Part shown: one piece after another, positions 34,925 through 43,103 of the stretch | Numbering within the stretch: position 1 is the first letter of the stretch | Layout: each line of letters begins with the position of its first letter | Source: Sphingobacterium cellulitidis | GTDB lineage: Bacteria > Bacteroidota > Bacteroidia > Sphingobacteriales > Sphingobacteriaceae | DNA length: 64,000 nt | Direction of reading: 5' to 3' | Assembly (NCBI GenBank): GCA_002245855.1 | Contig: NOUX01000005.1 | Coordinates: 310,001-374,000 of the forward strand | Translations under genes and position numbers: made by a program | Notes under the pieces: model-generated | Database searches by the model: none | The model's input: only the letters and a program-made list of their open reading frames with translations | Told to the model about the DNA's origin: nothing

Positions 34925-37393
34925 CTAAATTTTCTCTTTTCTATGTTTTAGTGATAACCAAATGGCGAATCCTAATCCTAATACTAGGATAATGGATGCT
35001 ACCAAGGATATGATATTACTGATGCGCATGGAGTCAGGGGCAAAAATAAATTCTACTTTATGGTTACCGCCTGGTAATGAAAGTCCTCTTAATAGATAGT
35101 CTGTACGGATAATCGGCACTTCTTCGCCATCTACATAAGCTTTCCAGCCTTTATCATAGAAAATCTCAGAGAATACGGCGAACACATTGTTTCCTGCTGA
35201 ATATTCATATTTCAAGGTATCTGGATGGTACGAAGTCAATTTGATTTCTGCGTTGGTTGGTTGACCAATGCTTGCATTGCCTATCTGCCCTTTTAATCCT
35301 TCATTGATGATTGCTTCCTTTTTCGGATCGAAGGTATTCAAGGCGTCCATCTCTGCTTGGTTGCTATTTACAAACCTAATGTTGTTTACAAACCAAGCAT
35401 TTCCTAAAGCTGAGCTTCTACGGTGGATTCTTTCTGAATTATTGCTTTGATCTTTGCTGATGATATAGCGAACATTTAACATATCCAATACATCCTCATT
35501 AAAATCACCATTAAATTGATTCTCCAATAACTCTTGGAAACGCATCAATTTTGCGGCATGATATCCACCAATGCTTTTGTGGAAAAAGGATGTGCTTGCA
35601 TCGTTGAATGGACTTGTAGTCAGGTCAAATACACGGTATGACAAGTCTTTATCCAAATGAATCAACTGATCAACCTCCCGTTCAGGAATAGGTTTTTCAT
35701 AAATACTTTTATCAACGAAGGACTCTGAATTTAAATATCTTTTATCAACTGCCCATAGATCCACAATAGTGATCACCGCAATTGCAGCAGTAAGAACAGC
35801 CACTGTAAGTTTCTTCTTAACATAGAACCATACAAATCCTGCTGTTAAAACGACAATAAAGAATGAGCGCCAAGCATCAGAAGAAGCTAGATCGGCACGG
35901 TCTTTTAATAAGGCATTCGCCAATTCAGCACCTAAAGTTGGGTCTTGAACTTGTTGTTGCAATGCCGCAACAAATTCTTGGTGATTAGCAGTGCGTAATG
36001 CAAGAATACTTGGCATTAAAGCAATCATTAAACAAATAATGGCTACTGCTCCCCCAGAATACAATACTTTTTTATCTAAACCCTTAATTTCATTTCCTCT
36101 GGTTATGATTTCATTCAATCCCATTATTGCAAGTAATGGAATCAATACAGATGGAATCACCAATATCGATTCAACCGCTCTGAACTTGTTGTACATTGGC
36201 AAGTAGTCAAAGAACAAATCAGAAATAAAAGGAAGATGACGTCCGAAAGAAAGGAAAATAGTCAGTACGGTTGCTGCAAGAATCCACCATTTTAAGCGAT
36301 CCTTCACAACGAATAAAGCAAGGACGAATAAAAAGATGATTCCAGCACCAAAATACCAAGGTCCGGAAGTGAAACGCTTATCGCCCCAGTAAGTTGATAA
36401 AGCTCTATTAGCATATTGCAAAGCTTCAGCTTTTGAAGCTCCTATTTTCTCAATTACTTTTACGGAATTTGACTTTTCGGTCATTGTACCACCAGAGCGA
36501 CCACCATATGCATTAGGAATCAAGAAGGTAATATTTTCACCGATTCCTTGGCTCCATTCATAAGCATATTCCTTATCTAATCCAGCGTTTGATTTTCCAG
36601 AAGCATCTGTTTTCGTAAGATTAGCTTTACCACGGATTGTTTCCTTACTATATTCATAGGTTGGAAATAAAACCGATGCATTGACTAATACTGCTATAAC
36701 AACACCTATTAATTGAAGCCCTGTGGCTTGTAGGAATTTATTCAGTTTTTTATCGCGGATTGCATAATACAACTCAAAACCCACCAAAACCATTAAGGCA
36801 ATGAACAGGTAATAAGTCATTTGAATGTGGTTAGCTCTGAGTTCGAGCGCTAGGAACAATGCCAAGAGGCTTGGTCCCCAGAATTTACTTCCGCGGTAAC
36901 AGAGGATTACAGAACCAATAATTGGAGCGAAATAGGCGATTGCATAGGCTTTATTGATGTGCCCTGCTTCGACATATATCATATTGTAGGAGGAGAAGGC
37001 GAGTGCAACAGCACCGATTGCCGCTACCCAAGGTCGTAATCGTAAGACCGAGAACAGGAAATATCCGCCTAATAAGAATAATAATAATACATCGGAAGGA
37101 GGAGGAAATACGGCTCTGATAGCTGGTCCAATATGTGTTGTGATGTTACTGGCATGATCATACCAAATTTGATAAGTTGGCATACCCCCAAACATGGAAT
37201 TGGTCCATAACGGAGTAGTTCCATCTTTTTCCATGTACTCAAAAATTTCTTTTTGACTACCACGTGCTTGCATCACATCGCTTTGCAACAAAGTTTTTCC
37301 TTGCCAAACTGGCGTAAAATAAAACACCACTAAAAGCAAGAAGATGCCTATAATGATTAAGTGATTCTGATTTTCCTTAAACCAAGTTTTCAT
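34925..37393 (-). CDS. YfhO-family polytopic membrane protein
   Basis: 822 residues. An N-terminal membrane part with about 12-14 helices (starting HLIIIGIFLLLVVFYFTPVW) resembles GT-C glycosyltransferases. A soluble C-terminal domain (about 640-790) contains DKGWKAYVDGEEVPIIR and LLRGLSLPGGNHKVEF, typical of YfhO. The final helix anchors the C-terminus. YfhO members are thought to attach or transfer sugars on the outer face of the inner membrane; the substrate here is unknown. A -7 box lies 34 bases upstream. Confidence 0.85.
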   Translation of the reverse strand: MKTWFKENQNHLIIIGIFLLLVVFYFTPVWQGKTLLQSDVMQARGSQKEIFEYMEKDGTTPLWTNSMFGGMPTYQIWYDHASNITTHIGPAIRAVFPPPSDVLLLFLLGGYFLFSVLRLRPWVAAIGAVALAFSSYNMIYVEAGHINKAYAIAYFAPIIGSVILCYRGSKFWGPSLLALFLALELRANHIQMTYYLFIALMVLVGFELYYAIRDKKLNKFLQATGLQLIGVVIAVLVNASVLFPTYEYSKETIRGKANLTKTDASGKSNAGLDKEYAYEWSQGIGENITFLIPNAYGGRSGGTMTEKSNSVKVIEKIGASKAEALQYANRALSTYWGDKRFTSGPWYFGAGIIFLFVLALFVVKDRLKWWILAATVLTIFLSFGRHLPFISDLFFDYLPMYNKFRAVESILVIPSVLIPLLAIMGLNEIITRGNEIKGLDKKVLYSGGAVAIICLMIALMPSILALRTANHQEFVAALQQQVQDPTLGAELANALLKDRADLASSDAWRSFFIVVLTAGFVWFYVKKKLTVAVLTAAIAVITIVDLWAVDKRYLNSESFVDKSIYEKPIPEREVDQLIHLDKDLSYRVFDLTTSPFNDASTSFFHKSIGGYHAAKLMRFQELLENQFNGDFNEDVLDMLNVRYIISKDQSNNSERIHRRSSALGNAWFVNNIRFVNSNQAEMDALNTFDPKKEAIINEGLKGQIGNASIGQPTNAEIKLTSYHPDTLKYEYSAGNNVFAVFSEIFYDKGWKAYVDGEEVPIIRTDYLLRGLSLPGGNHKVEFIFAPDSMRISNIISLVASIILVLGLGFAIWLSLKHRKEKI

Positions 37394-37427
37394 CTAGTAA
37401 TGAATAGGATTATTAATGATATAGCCC

Positions 37428-37435
37428 CAAAAATA
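37428..37435 (-). promoter_or_regulatory. -7 promoter box of the YfhO-like gene
   Basis: TATTTTTG on the minus strand, 34 bases before the ATG. No -33 TTG is visible. Confidence 0.4.
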
Positions 37436-37566
37436 TAGAATTGATGTGAGATTTGGGTTATATTGGATGAGAAAGTTGAAAATTAAGAGCAGCAATGCCG
37501 TTAATATCCGAACACATTGTTTGCAGAAGTTAATCTTTCCACGATATAGTAAGAAAAATCAGTATC

Positions 37567-38253
37567 TTAACCCTTTTGTATCAGATCTTTAATGTTTGCC
37601 AGCTCTCCAAACAAGACTAATAAATCATTTTCCATAAGGACTGTATCAGATTTAGCAATACCCGATGCTTCCTTGCTTAATCTTGTCGTTCCTTCTCTGG
37701 TGGTTTGATTTTCCACATGAACAGTGGTCAATACAATTACTTTATATTTATTGGTCAAATCAGCCTCTTTAAGGGTCATCCCAATATATTTAGTTGGGAC
37801 CTTCGTTTCAATAATACTGTATTTCTCAGAAATTTTAAAGGAGTCAACGATATCGATATTATCCAAGCGCATGGCTAAACGTTCAGCTGCTTCTTCCTCA
37901 GGCATGATATATTCATCGATATTCATGGCTTCAAGCACCGTTTTTTGAAGCTCAGAAACAACACGACCAATGATCCTTTTGACTTTTAGCTGTTTTAACA
38001 GTGCTACTGTCATTAAACTGGCGCCCTCTTCCTCACCAATTGCGACAATTACCGCATTACTTTCTCGTAGTGGCAAGGAACTTACCGCATCTCGGTCAGT
38101 ACTATCAAGACAAACCGTATGCGTAATACGATCTTTTGTTTGCTCCACAATACTCATATTCTTGTCTGCAGCAATAACTTCATGGCCTAGCTCCGTCAAG
38201 TGAATCGCCAATGACCGTCCAAAATGTCCTAAGCCTAATACAATATACTTCAT
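37567..38253 (-). CDS. ktrA: Potassium uptake regulatory subunit (KtrA/TrkA, RCK domains)
   Basis: 228 residues. The N-terminal RCK_N Rossmann domain has LGLGHFGRSLAIHL with a distal acidic residue (AADKN) for NAD(H)/ATP binding. The C-terminal RCK_C domain (about 140-225) has PTKYIGMTLKEADL. A single RCK pair marks the KtrA type. It gates the adjacent KtrB/TrkH channel in a nucleotide-dependent way. Its ATG is 4 bases after the upstream stop. Confidence 0.92.
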   Translation of the reverse strand: MKYIVLGLGHFGRSLAIHLTELGHEVIAADKNMSIVEQTKDRITHTVCLDSTDRDAVSSLPLRESNAVIVAIGEEEGASLMTVALLKQLKVKRIIGRVVSELQKTVLEAMNIDEYIMPEEEAAERLAMRLDNIDIVDSFKISEKYSIIETKVPTKYIGMTLKEADLTNKYKVIVLTTVHVENQTTREGTTRLSKEASGIAKSDTVLMENDLLVLFGELANIKDLIQKG

Positions 38254-38256
38254 ATG

Positions 38257-40041
38257 TTAAAACAGTACTTTTTCAGTTGGATAAATATAACTTTTGTTCT
38301 TTGTGTTTTTAATGAATGCCACCAGGAGAGTCAACATCCCTACCCTACCTACAAACATGGTAAACATTAAAATGATTTTACTTGTTGCCGTCAATGAGGA
38401 TGTAATTCCCATGGATAGCCCACAAGTTGTATATGCAGAAACCGATTCAAACAATAAGGGTATCATTTGTTGATTCGGATCTGAGAAATTCAATAAGATA
38501 AAACTCAGCGTAATCGTTAATACTGACAGTAAGATAATGGCGAAAGCCTTGTTTACCGATTCAGAAGCGATTTTCCGTTTATAGATTTCAATAGATTCCT
38601 TGCCTTTAGCTAGTGCGACAATATTCATTAACGCGATTGCAATCGTGGTGACCTTTACTCCGCCACCTGTTGAACCAGGTGAAACCCCTATCCACATTAA
38701 CGTCACAAACATGATTAATGTTGGGATATTGATAAAATTTAAATCTACACTATTGAATCCTGCCGATCGGGTGGAATTTGCCATAAAAATGGAAGTGGCC
38801 CACTTTCCAAAGGAGGATTTATCAGCCATCAAACTATGATCTTGTTCCAAAACAAAGAACGAGATTGTAGCTAAGAGAATAACAGTCACATTACAGACTA
38901 CGATAAAACGCGAATTAAAAGAGAATACCTGAGGTTTATAGCGGTAGCTTTTTTTCTGGATCAATCGCTGTATGATAGACTTTACTTTTTCCTGAACCCA
39001 GGTGTAGAAATTGAAGATAGTACCGAATCCAAAGCCCCCTAAAATAAACATGGAGGCCACTGCTAACTGAAAGTTATAATTAAAACGGTAGGAATCATTC
39101 ATGACACCATCTTTAATAATTGTAAATCCAGCATTACAGAATCCTGAGATTGCATGGAAGCAGGAGAAAAACACCATTTCACCGAGGGAATCGAAATGTT
39201 TCGCATCCAAGGAACTAAAAATTAAGATGGCTCCAATAAACTCAAAAAGTAGTGTTATAAAGATGATGGTCAATAAGGTTGAAATAACGGAATTCAGTTT
39301 ATTTTCCCCCAATATCTCACCGAACATCAATTGATTCTTAAAGGAGAAACCTCCGGAGAAGAAATATCCGAAGAAGCCTGTAAAGGTCATAATTCCCAAT
39401 CCACCCACCTGGATGAGTGCCATGATTACGGATTGACCGAATACGGAGAAATTAGTCGAAATATCCGTTGTTGAGAGTCCGGTAATACATACTGCACTGG
39501 TTGCCATAAAAAATGCATCCACAAAGCTCAAGGGGGCTTCTATAGTGGTTCGGGGAAGCATAAGTAGAAATGCTCCAAGAATAATTAAGCCCAAGAAACT
39601 GATGACAAATAGTATGGTTGGATTAAAATAAAAATTGTCGAAGAAAAGACTATTCTTAGAAAGTTCTGAGAGGAAAATAATGGCAATACCGAGATAAAGC
39701 CATTCATCCTTGGCGAATGTCGAGAGGAATCCGCCAGTCATTCTAGAGATAGTGATCAATAAAAAATAGGCACTGACCATTACTCCTGTATAATGCGAGA
39801 CATTGATTCGTCTGGCAACTAAAATGGAGGAAGAGGTTCGAATGATTTCAAAAAGAAAAAGACCGTAGTATAAAATAACAACAGCTTTGTCTGTGGTTTT
39901 AGCGATGATTGGATCAGTAATATAACCAACATGCACGACCATCGTAACGGCGCTGATCAAACTGACATAAAAAACAATCTGATCAACGGTTTTCTTTTTA
40001 TACCGGAAAATATATTTTAGGAAGCTATAAACTGAATCCAT
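38257..40041 (-). CDS. ktrB: Potassium uptake channel subunit (KtrB/TrkH family)
   Basis: 594 residues, longer than simple KtrB because of about 150 extra N-terminal residues with additional helices. The four selectivity-filter loops are visible: AVCITGLSTTD, AISGFCNAGFTI, STRSAGFNSVDL and SAYTTCGLSMGI, each with the key glycine. It works with the following ktrA gene. Its -7 promoter box is only 7 bases from the ATG. Confidence 0.92.
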   Translation of the reverse strand: MDSVYSFLKYIFRYKKKTVDQIVFYVSLISAVTMVVHVGYITDPIIAKTTDKAVVILYYGLFLFEIIRTSSSILVARRINVSHYTGVMVSAYFLLITISRMTGGFLSTFAKDEWLYLGIAIIFLSELSKNSLFFDNFYFNPTILFVISFLGLIILGAFLLMLPRTTIEAPLSFVDAFFMATSAVCITGLSTTDISTNFSVFGQSVIMALIQVGGLGIMTFTGFFGYFFSGGFSFKNQLMFGEILGENKLNSVISTLLTIIFITLLFEFIGAILIFSSLDAKHFDSLGEMVFFSCFHAISGFCNAGFTIIKDGVMNDSYRFNYNFQLAVASMFILGGFGFGTIFNFYTWVQEKVKSIIQRLIQKKSYRYKPQVFSFNSRFIVVCNVTVILLATISFFVLEQDHSLMADKSSFGKWATSIFMANSTRSAGFNSVDLNFINIPTLIMFVTLMWIGVSPGSTGGGVKVTTIAIALMNIVALAKGKESIEIYKRKIASESVNKAFAIILLSVLTITLSFILLNFSDPNQQMIPLLFESVSAYTTCGLSMGITSSLTATSKIILMFTMFVGRVGMLTLLVAFIKNTKNKSYIYPTEKVLF

Positions 40042-40048
40042 CTATCTA

Positions 40049-40056
40049 CAAACATA
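40049..40056 (-). promoter_or_regulatory. -7 promoter box of ktrB
   Basis: TATGTTTG on the minus strand, ending 7 bases before the ATG; a transcript with a leader of 0-4 bases is predicted. Confidence 0.5.
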
Positions 40057-40089
40057 GCAATATCATACTGAAGCCCTAAGTTTTAAAAA

Positions 40090-40105
40090 TCTTTCACGTG
40101 AAACT
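40090..40105. other. parS: Candidate parS site (ParB binding)
   Basis: The 16-mer TCTTTCACGTGAAACT differs from the widely conserved parS sequence TGTTTCACGTGAAACA at only two outer positions. The 12-bp core TTTCACGTGAAA is a perfect palindrome. It overlaps the stop codon of the AsmA-like gene by two bases. I saw no second copy of the core in the window. Confidence 0.55.
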
Positions 40106-41909
40106 AATTTTTATTTTCTTCCTCTTTTTTATCTTTTTTCTTGAATAATCCTTTGAAGAATTTACCTGTTTTCTTGATTACTCCTTTTGTTTCTTCCATC
40201 ACTTCTTTTCCTTTTTCGGCAGCTCCCATTAATTTGGCTTCACGTTCTTTACTGATTCCAGCACATTGTTTTATACCGTCCAGTAAACTCTGCCACATGG
40301 TTTTGAAAAAAGTATGCTCCGGCACCCTTTTATAATTCACCTTCCCTATATGATATTTCTCATTAGCATCTGGATTACTATCGTTAATCAGGATATTATT
40401 GACCACAAAGGATAAAACGCCTTTTTTCGTCTTGCTCATTCCTGGGTCTACGGCATTCATTAAATTCAGTTTCAGATGGTCATAATCAAATCTGAAATCA
40501 CCCCAGTTTCTGTAATCATTGGCTTGAAAATTAAAACTGATGCTCCGGATGTTACCTGAAGATATTTCAGCATTCAACAAAGGAGTCAGGATTTTATTGA
40601 ACGAAGTGGCCTGCATTCTTCCTAGATTTCCCTTATAGGTATGATATCCATCTTTACTCAACATATCAAAGCCAAATTGAATTTTCAATAGTCCTGAATT
40701 CATGATTTTAGCCTGCAAATCTGCCCGCATGAATTTATTCTTTGCCAAGAGGGTGCTGTCATTGGTGACATTTGTTAATGTTCCGCGTGCCTTATTAAAC
40801 GTAATTACCCCTTCTTTATGGAATTTTGCGGAATACTCACCATATAAAACATCAATATTATCAACATAAACTGTATCAATACGGATTAGCTGTTTGACTT
40901 TCATCAATTGTTGATGAGGAGATTTACCTATTTTGGACGCACTTTTTTTAGGATATCGTTTATCATTATACAATGAAACTGATCCGTTTTTAATTTGCAT
41001 ATGTTGGGCAATGGTCTGTTGATTATCAATAAGCTCCTTAAAGTCTAATTTCTCAAAGCGAAGGGTATCGAATTTCATAACAGCCATGGTTATATTTTGA
41101 TTTCTGGCTTTGAAATAGGTTGCTTTATTCATCTTAGGTGCATATTCAACCTTTGTTAACAAGACATTTTGGTCCCTGGTATTCATTAACAGTCGGTCGA
41201 ATTTTGCTTTATAAATTCCATTGGATAGCTCGTATTCAAACTTTGGAACATCTACTTCTACCATTTTTGTATAGAACAAACGGGTGGTATCATGGATGGA
41301 AGCTTGATCGACTAAGATATCATGCACCTTGATCCCAATGCTATCCAGTTCAATATCACTGGATTTCCCTTCTTCGATCTTTGAAAACTTAAACTTTATA
41401 TTATCGATGTGGATATCCCTAACATTGATGGAGCTAAAAACATCTTTAATATTATCATATAGCGTTTTGGATTGCTTAGGTTGAATGGTATCATTATAAG
41501 CATGTCTTTCGGATATCATGTGGATATCCGGGGAGTCGAAATTGATTTCTTTAATATATAGTTTTCGATTCTTGATTACATCCCAAATATTAAAGCGACG
41601 GACTTTCAAGGCCGATAGTTTAATATGATATCGGCTATTTGGAGCTTCTTTGGAGAGCACCATCCTCTTATAGACGGCAGAATCAGGAATTAGCTCTGCA
41701 TTCTTTAAGGTTACATTTCCTAGAGCAACATTCAGGTCCAGGTCATCATACTTTAAAGAATATAGTCCATTGGTGGCATTTGTAACAGTTTCCTTGAGTT
41801 TAGTCTCGACAATTGGTTTCCAATTTCGGCTATAGTACCACCCTACTCCGATTATAGCCACAATGATGACGACTACAATTCCAATAATCCATTTCCAAAT
41901 AGGTTTCAT
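40104..41909 (-). CDS. AsmA-like / DUF748-type inner-membrane-anchored envelope protein
   Basis: 601 residues from the ATG at 41909. One N-terminal helix (WKWIIGIVVVIIVAIIGVGW, about 4-23) anchors a large periplasmic domain of repeated beta strands (LNVALGNVTLKNAEL, VRRFNIWDVIKNRKLYIKEI). This pattern fits AsmA/TamB-like proteins that bridge membranes and move lipids, though the match is only general. The C-terminus is strongly basic (KKTGKFFKGLFKKKDKK). A candidate parS overlaps its stop codon. Confidence 0.6.
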   Translation of the reverse strand: MKPIWKWIIGIVVVIIVAIIGVGWYYSRNWKPIVETKLKETVTNATNGLYSLKYDDLDLNVALGNVTLKNAELIPDSAVYKRMVLSKEAPNSRYHIKLSALKVRRFNIWDVIKNRKLYIKEINFDSPDIHMISERHAYNDTIQPKQSKTLYDNIKDVFSSINVRDIHIDNIKFKFSKIEEGKSSDIELDSIGIKVHDILVDQASIHDTTRLFYTKMVEVDVPKFEYELSNGIYKAKFDRLLMNTRDQNVLLTKVEYAPKMNKATYFKARNQNITMAVMKFDTLRFEKLDFKELIDNQQTIAQHMQIKNGSVSLYNDKRYPKKSASKIGKSPHQQLMKVKQLIRIDTVYVDNIDVLYGEYSAKFHKEGVITFNKARGTLTNVTNDSTLLAKNKFMRADLQAKIMNSGLLKIQFGFDMLSKDGYHTYKGNLGRMQATSFNKILTPLLNAEISSGNIRSISFNFQANDYRNWGDFRFDYDHLKLNLMNAVDPGMSKTKKGVLSFVVNNILINDSNPDANEKYHIGKVNYKRVPEHTFFKTMWQSLLDGIKQCAGISKEREAKLMGAAEKGKEVMEETKGVIKKTGKFFKGLFKKKDKKEEENKN

Positions 41910-42061
41910 AAATATCAATAAAGCGGTTTATCTTAGCTTGTGTTATTGTCTAACAACAATTCAGCCAATATGTTTATTTGTCCAAGAAAATTTTATTGAA
42001 ATTAAATTAGGTAAAATAAAGGAAAATATTCTCTTGAATTTAGTACAAGAAACTTGAATTA

Positions 42062-42982
42062 TTAATTCCTGTTATTTTCATTATTATAGATACTCAAATA
42101 ACTATCGTAACGAGAGGGTTCAATTTCACCGTTTTCCAATGCTTCGAGCACCGCACATCCCGGCTCATTGATATGTCTACAGTTGTGAAACCTACATTGA
42201 TTGAGGAGGTTTCTCATTTCTGGAAAATAGTGGGAAAGTTCTTGCGGTTCAATATCCACAATCCCCAATTCCCGAATTCCTGGTGTATCTATCAATTTTC
42301 CTCCAAAGGGCAAATCAATCATTTCCGCAAAGGTGGTGGTATGCTTTCCTTTATCCGACCAATCCGAGATATTTCCGGTTTTTAGATCGGAACCCGGAAT
42401 AATAGCATTGATTAGGGTGGATTTACCGACCCCTGAATGTCCTGAAATTAAAGTTATCTTATCTTTCAATACCTCATTCAAGTCATCAATATTTTCTTTT
42501 TCCAATGCAGACACTGTGTAACAAGGGTATCCCAGATCTTTGTAGATGGCAATGTACTCAGCTAATATTTCCAAGCCTTCTTCAGAGAATAAATCGAGTT
42601 TATTGAAAACCAGTGCTGCCGGTATACCATATGCTTCGGCAGTAACCAAAAACCGATCAATAAAACCAGTTGAAGTCGGTGGGGATGCCAATGTCACCAC
42701 CAGCATGGCGAGGTCCAGGTTAGCCCCAATAATCTGGGTCTGTTTAGAAAGGTTGACGGAACGTCGAATGATATAATTTTTTCTAGGTTCCAGCTTTGTA
42801 ATGACAGCGCTTTGTAGGCCTTGTTCAATTTCGAATTCCACCCAATCTCCTACGGCAATAGGGTTAGTTGTTTTAATACCTTGAGTTCTGAATTTACCTT
42901 TTATCCTACATTCCAATCTTTCACCACTTTCGGCCAAAACTTGGTACCAACTACCAGTAGATTTCGTTACAAGTCCGCGCAT
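42062..42982 (-). CDS. rsgA: Ribosome small-subunit-dependent GTPase A
   Basis: 306 residues with an N-terminal OB fold, then a circularly permuted GTPase: G4 FNKLDLFS comes before G1 GHSGVGKSTL and G3 DTPGIRELG. The C-terminal zinc knuckle is seen as CRFHNCRHINEPGC. It acts in 30S maturation. It is divergent from polA with a short shared promoter region. Confidence 0.95.
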   Translation of the reverse strand: MRGLVTKSTGSWYQVLAESGERLECRIKGKFRTQGIKTTNPIAVGDWVEFEIEQGLQSAVITKLEPRKNYIIRRSVNLSKQTQIIGANLDLAMLVVTLASPPTSTGFIDRFLVTAEAYGIPAALVFNKLDLFSEEGLEILAEYIAIYKDLGYPCYTVSALEKENIDDLNEVLKDKITLISGHSGVGKSTLINAIIPGSDLKTGNISDWSDKGKHTTTFAEMIDLPFGGKLIDTPGIRELGIVDIEPQELSHYFPEMRNLLNQCRFHNCRHINEPGCAVLEALENGEIEPSRYDSYLSIYNNENNRN

Positions 42983-43068
42983 ATCAGTTTTTCATATTTT
43001 TTAAAAATACAAGCAATACCCGCAAAAATGGAAAAAAATAATTAATCTTTAGGTCTATTTGATTTTGT

Positions 43069-43076
43069 TAACTTTG
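43069..43076 (+). promoter_or_regulatory. -7 promoter box of polA
   Basis: TAACTTTG matches TAnnTTTG and lies 27 bases upstream of the TTG start at 43104. It falls inside the longer open frame that begins at 43059, which argues against that start. Confidence 0.5.
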
Positions 43077-43103
43077 TTTTACAGCTATAAAAAAACAAAG
43101 AAT

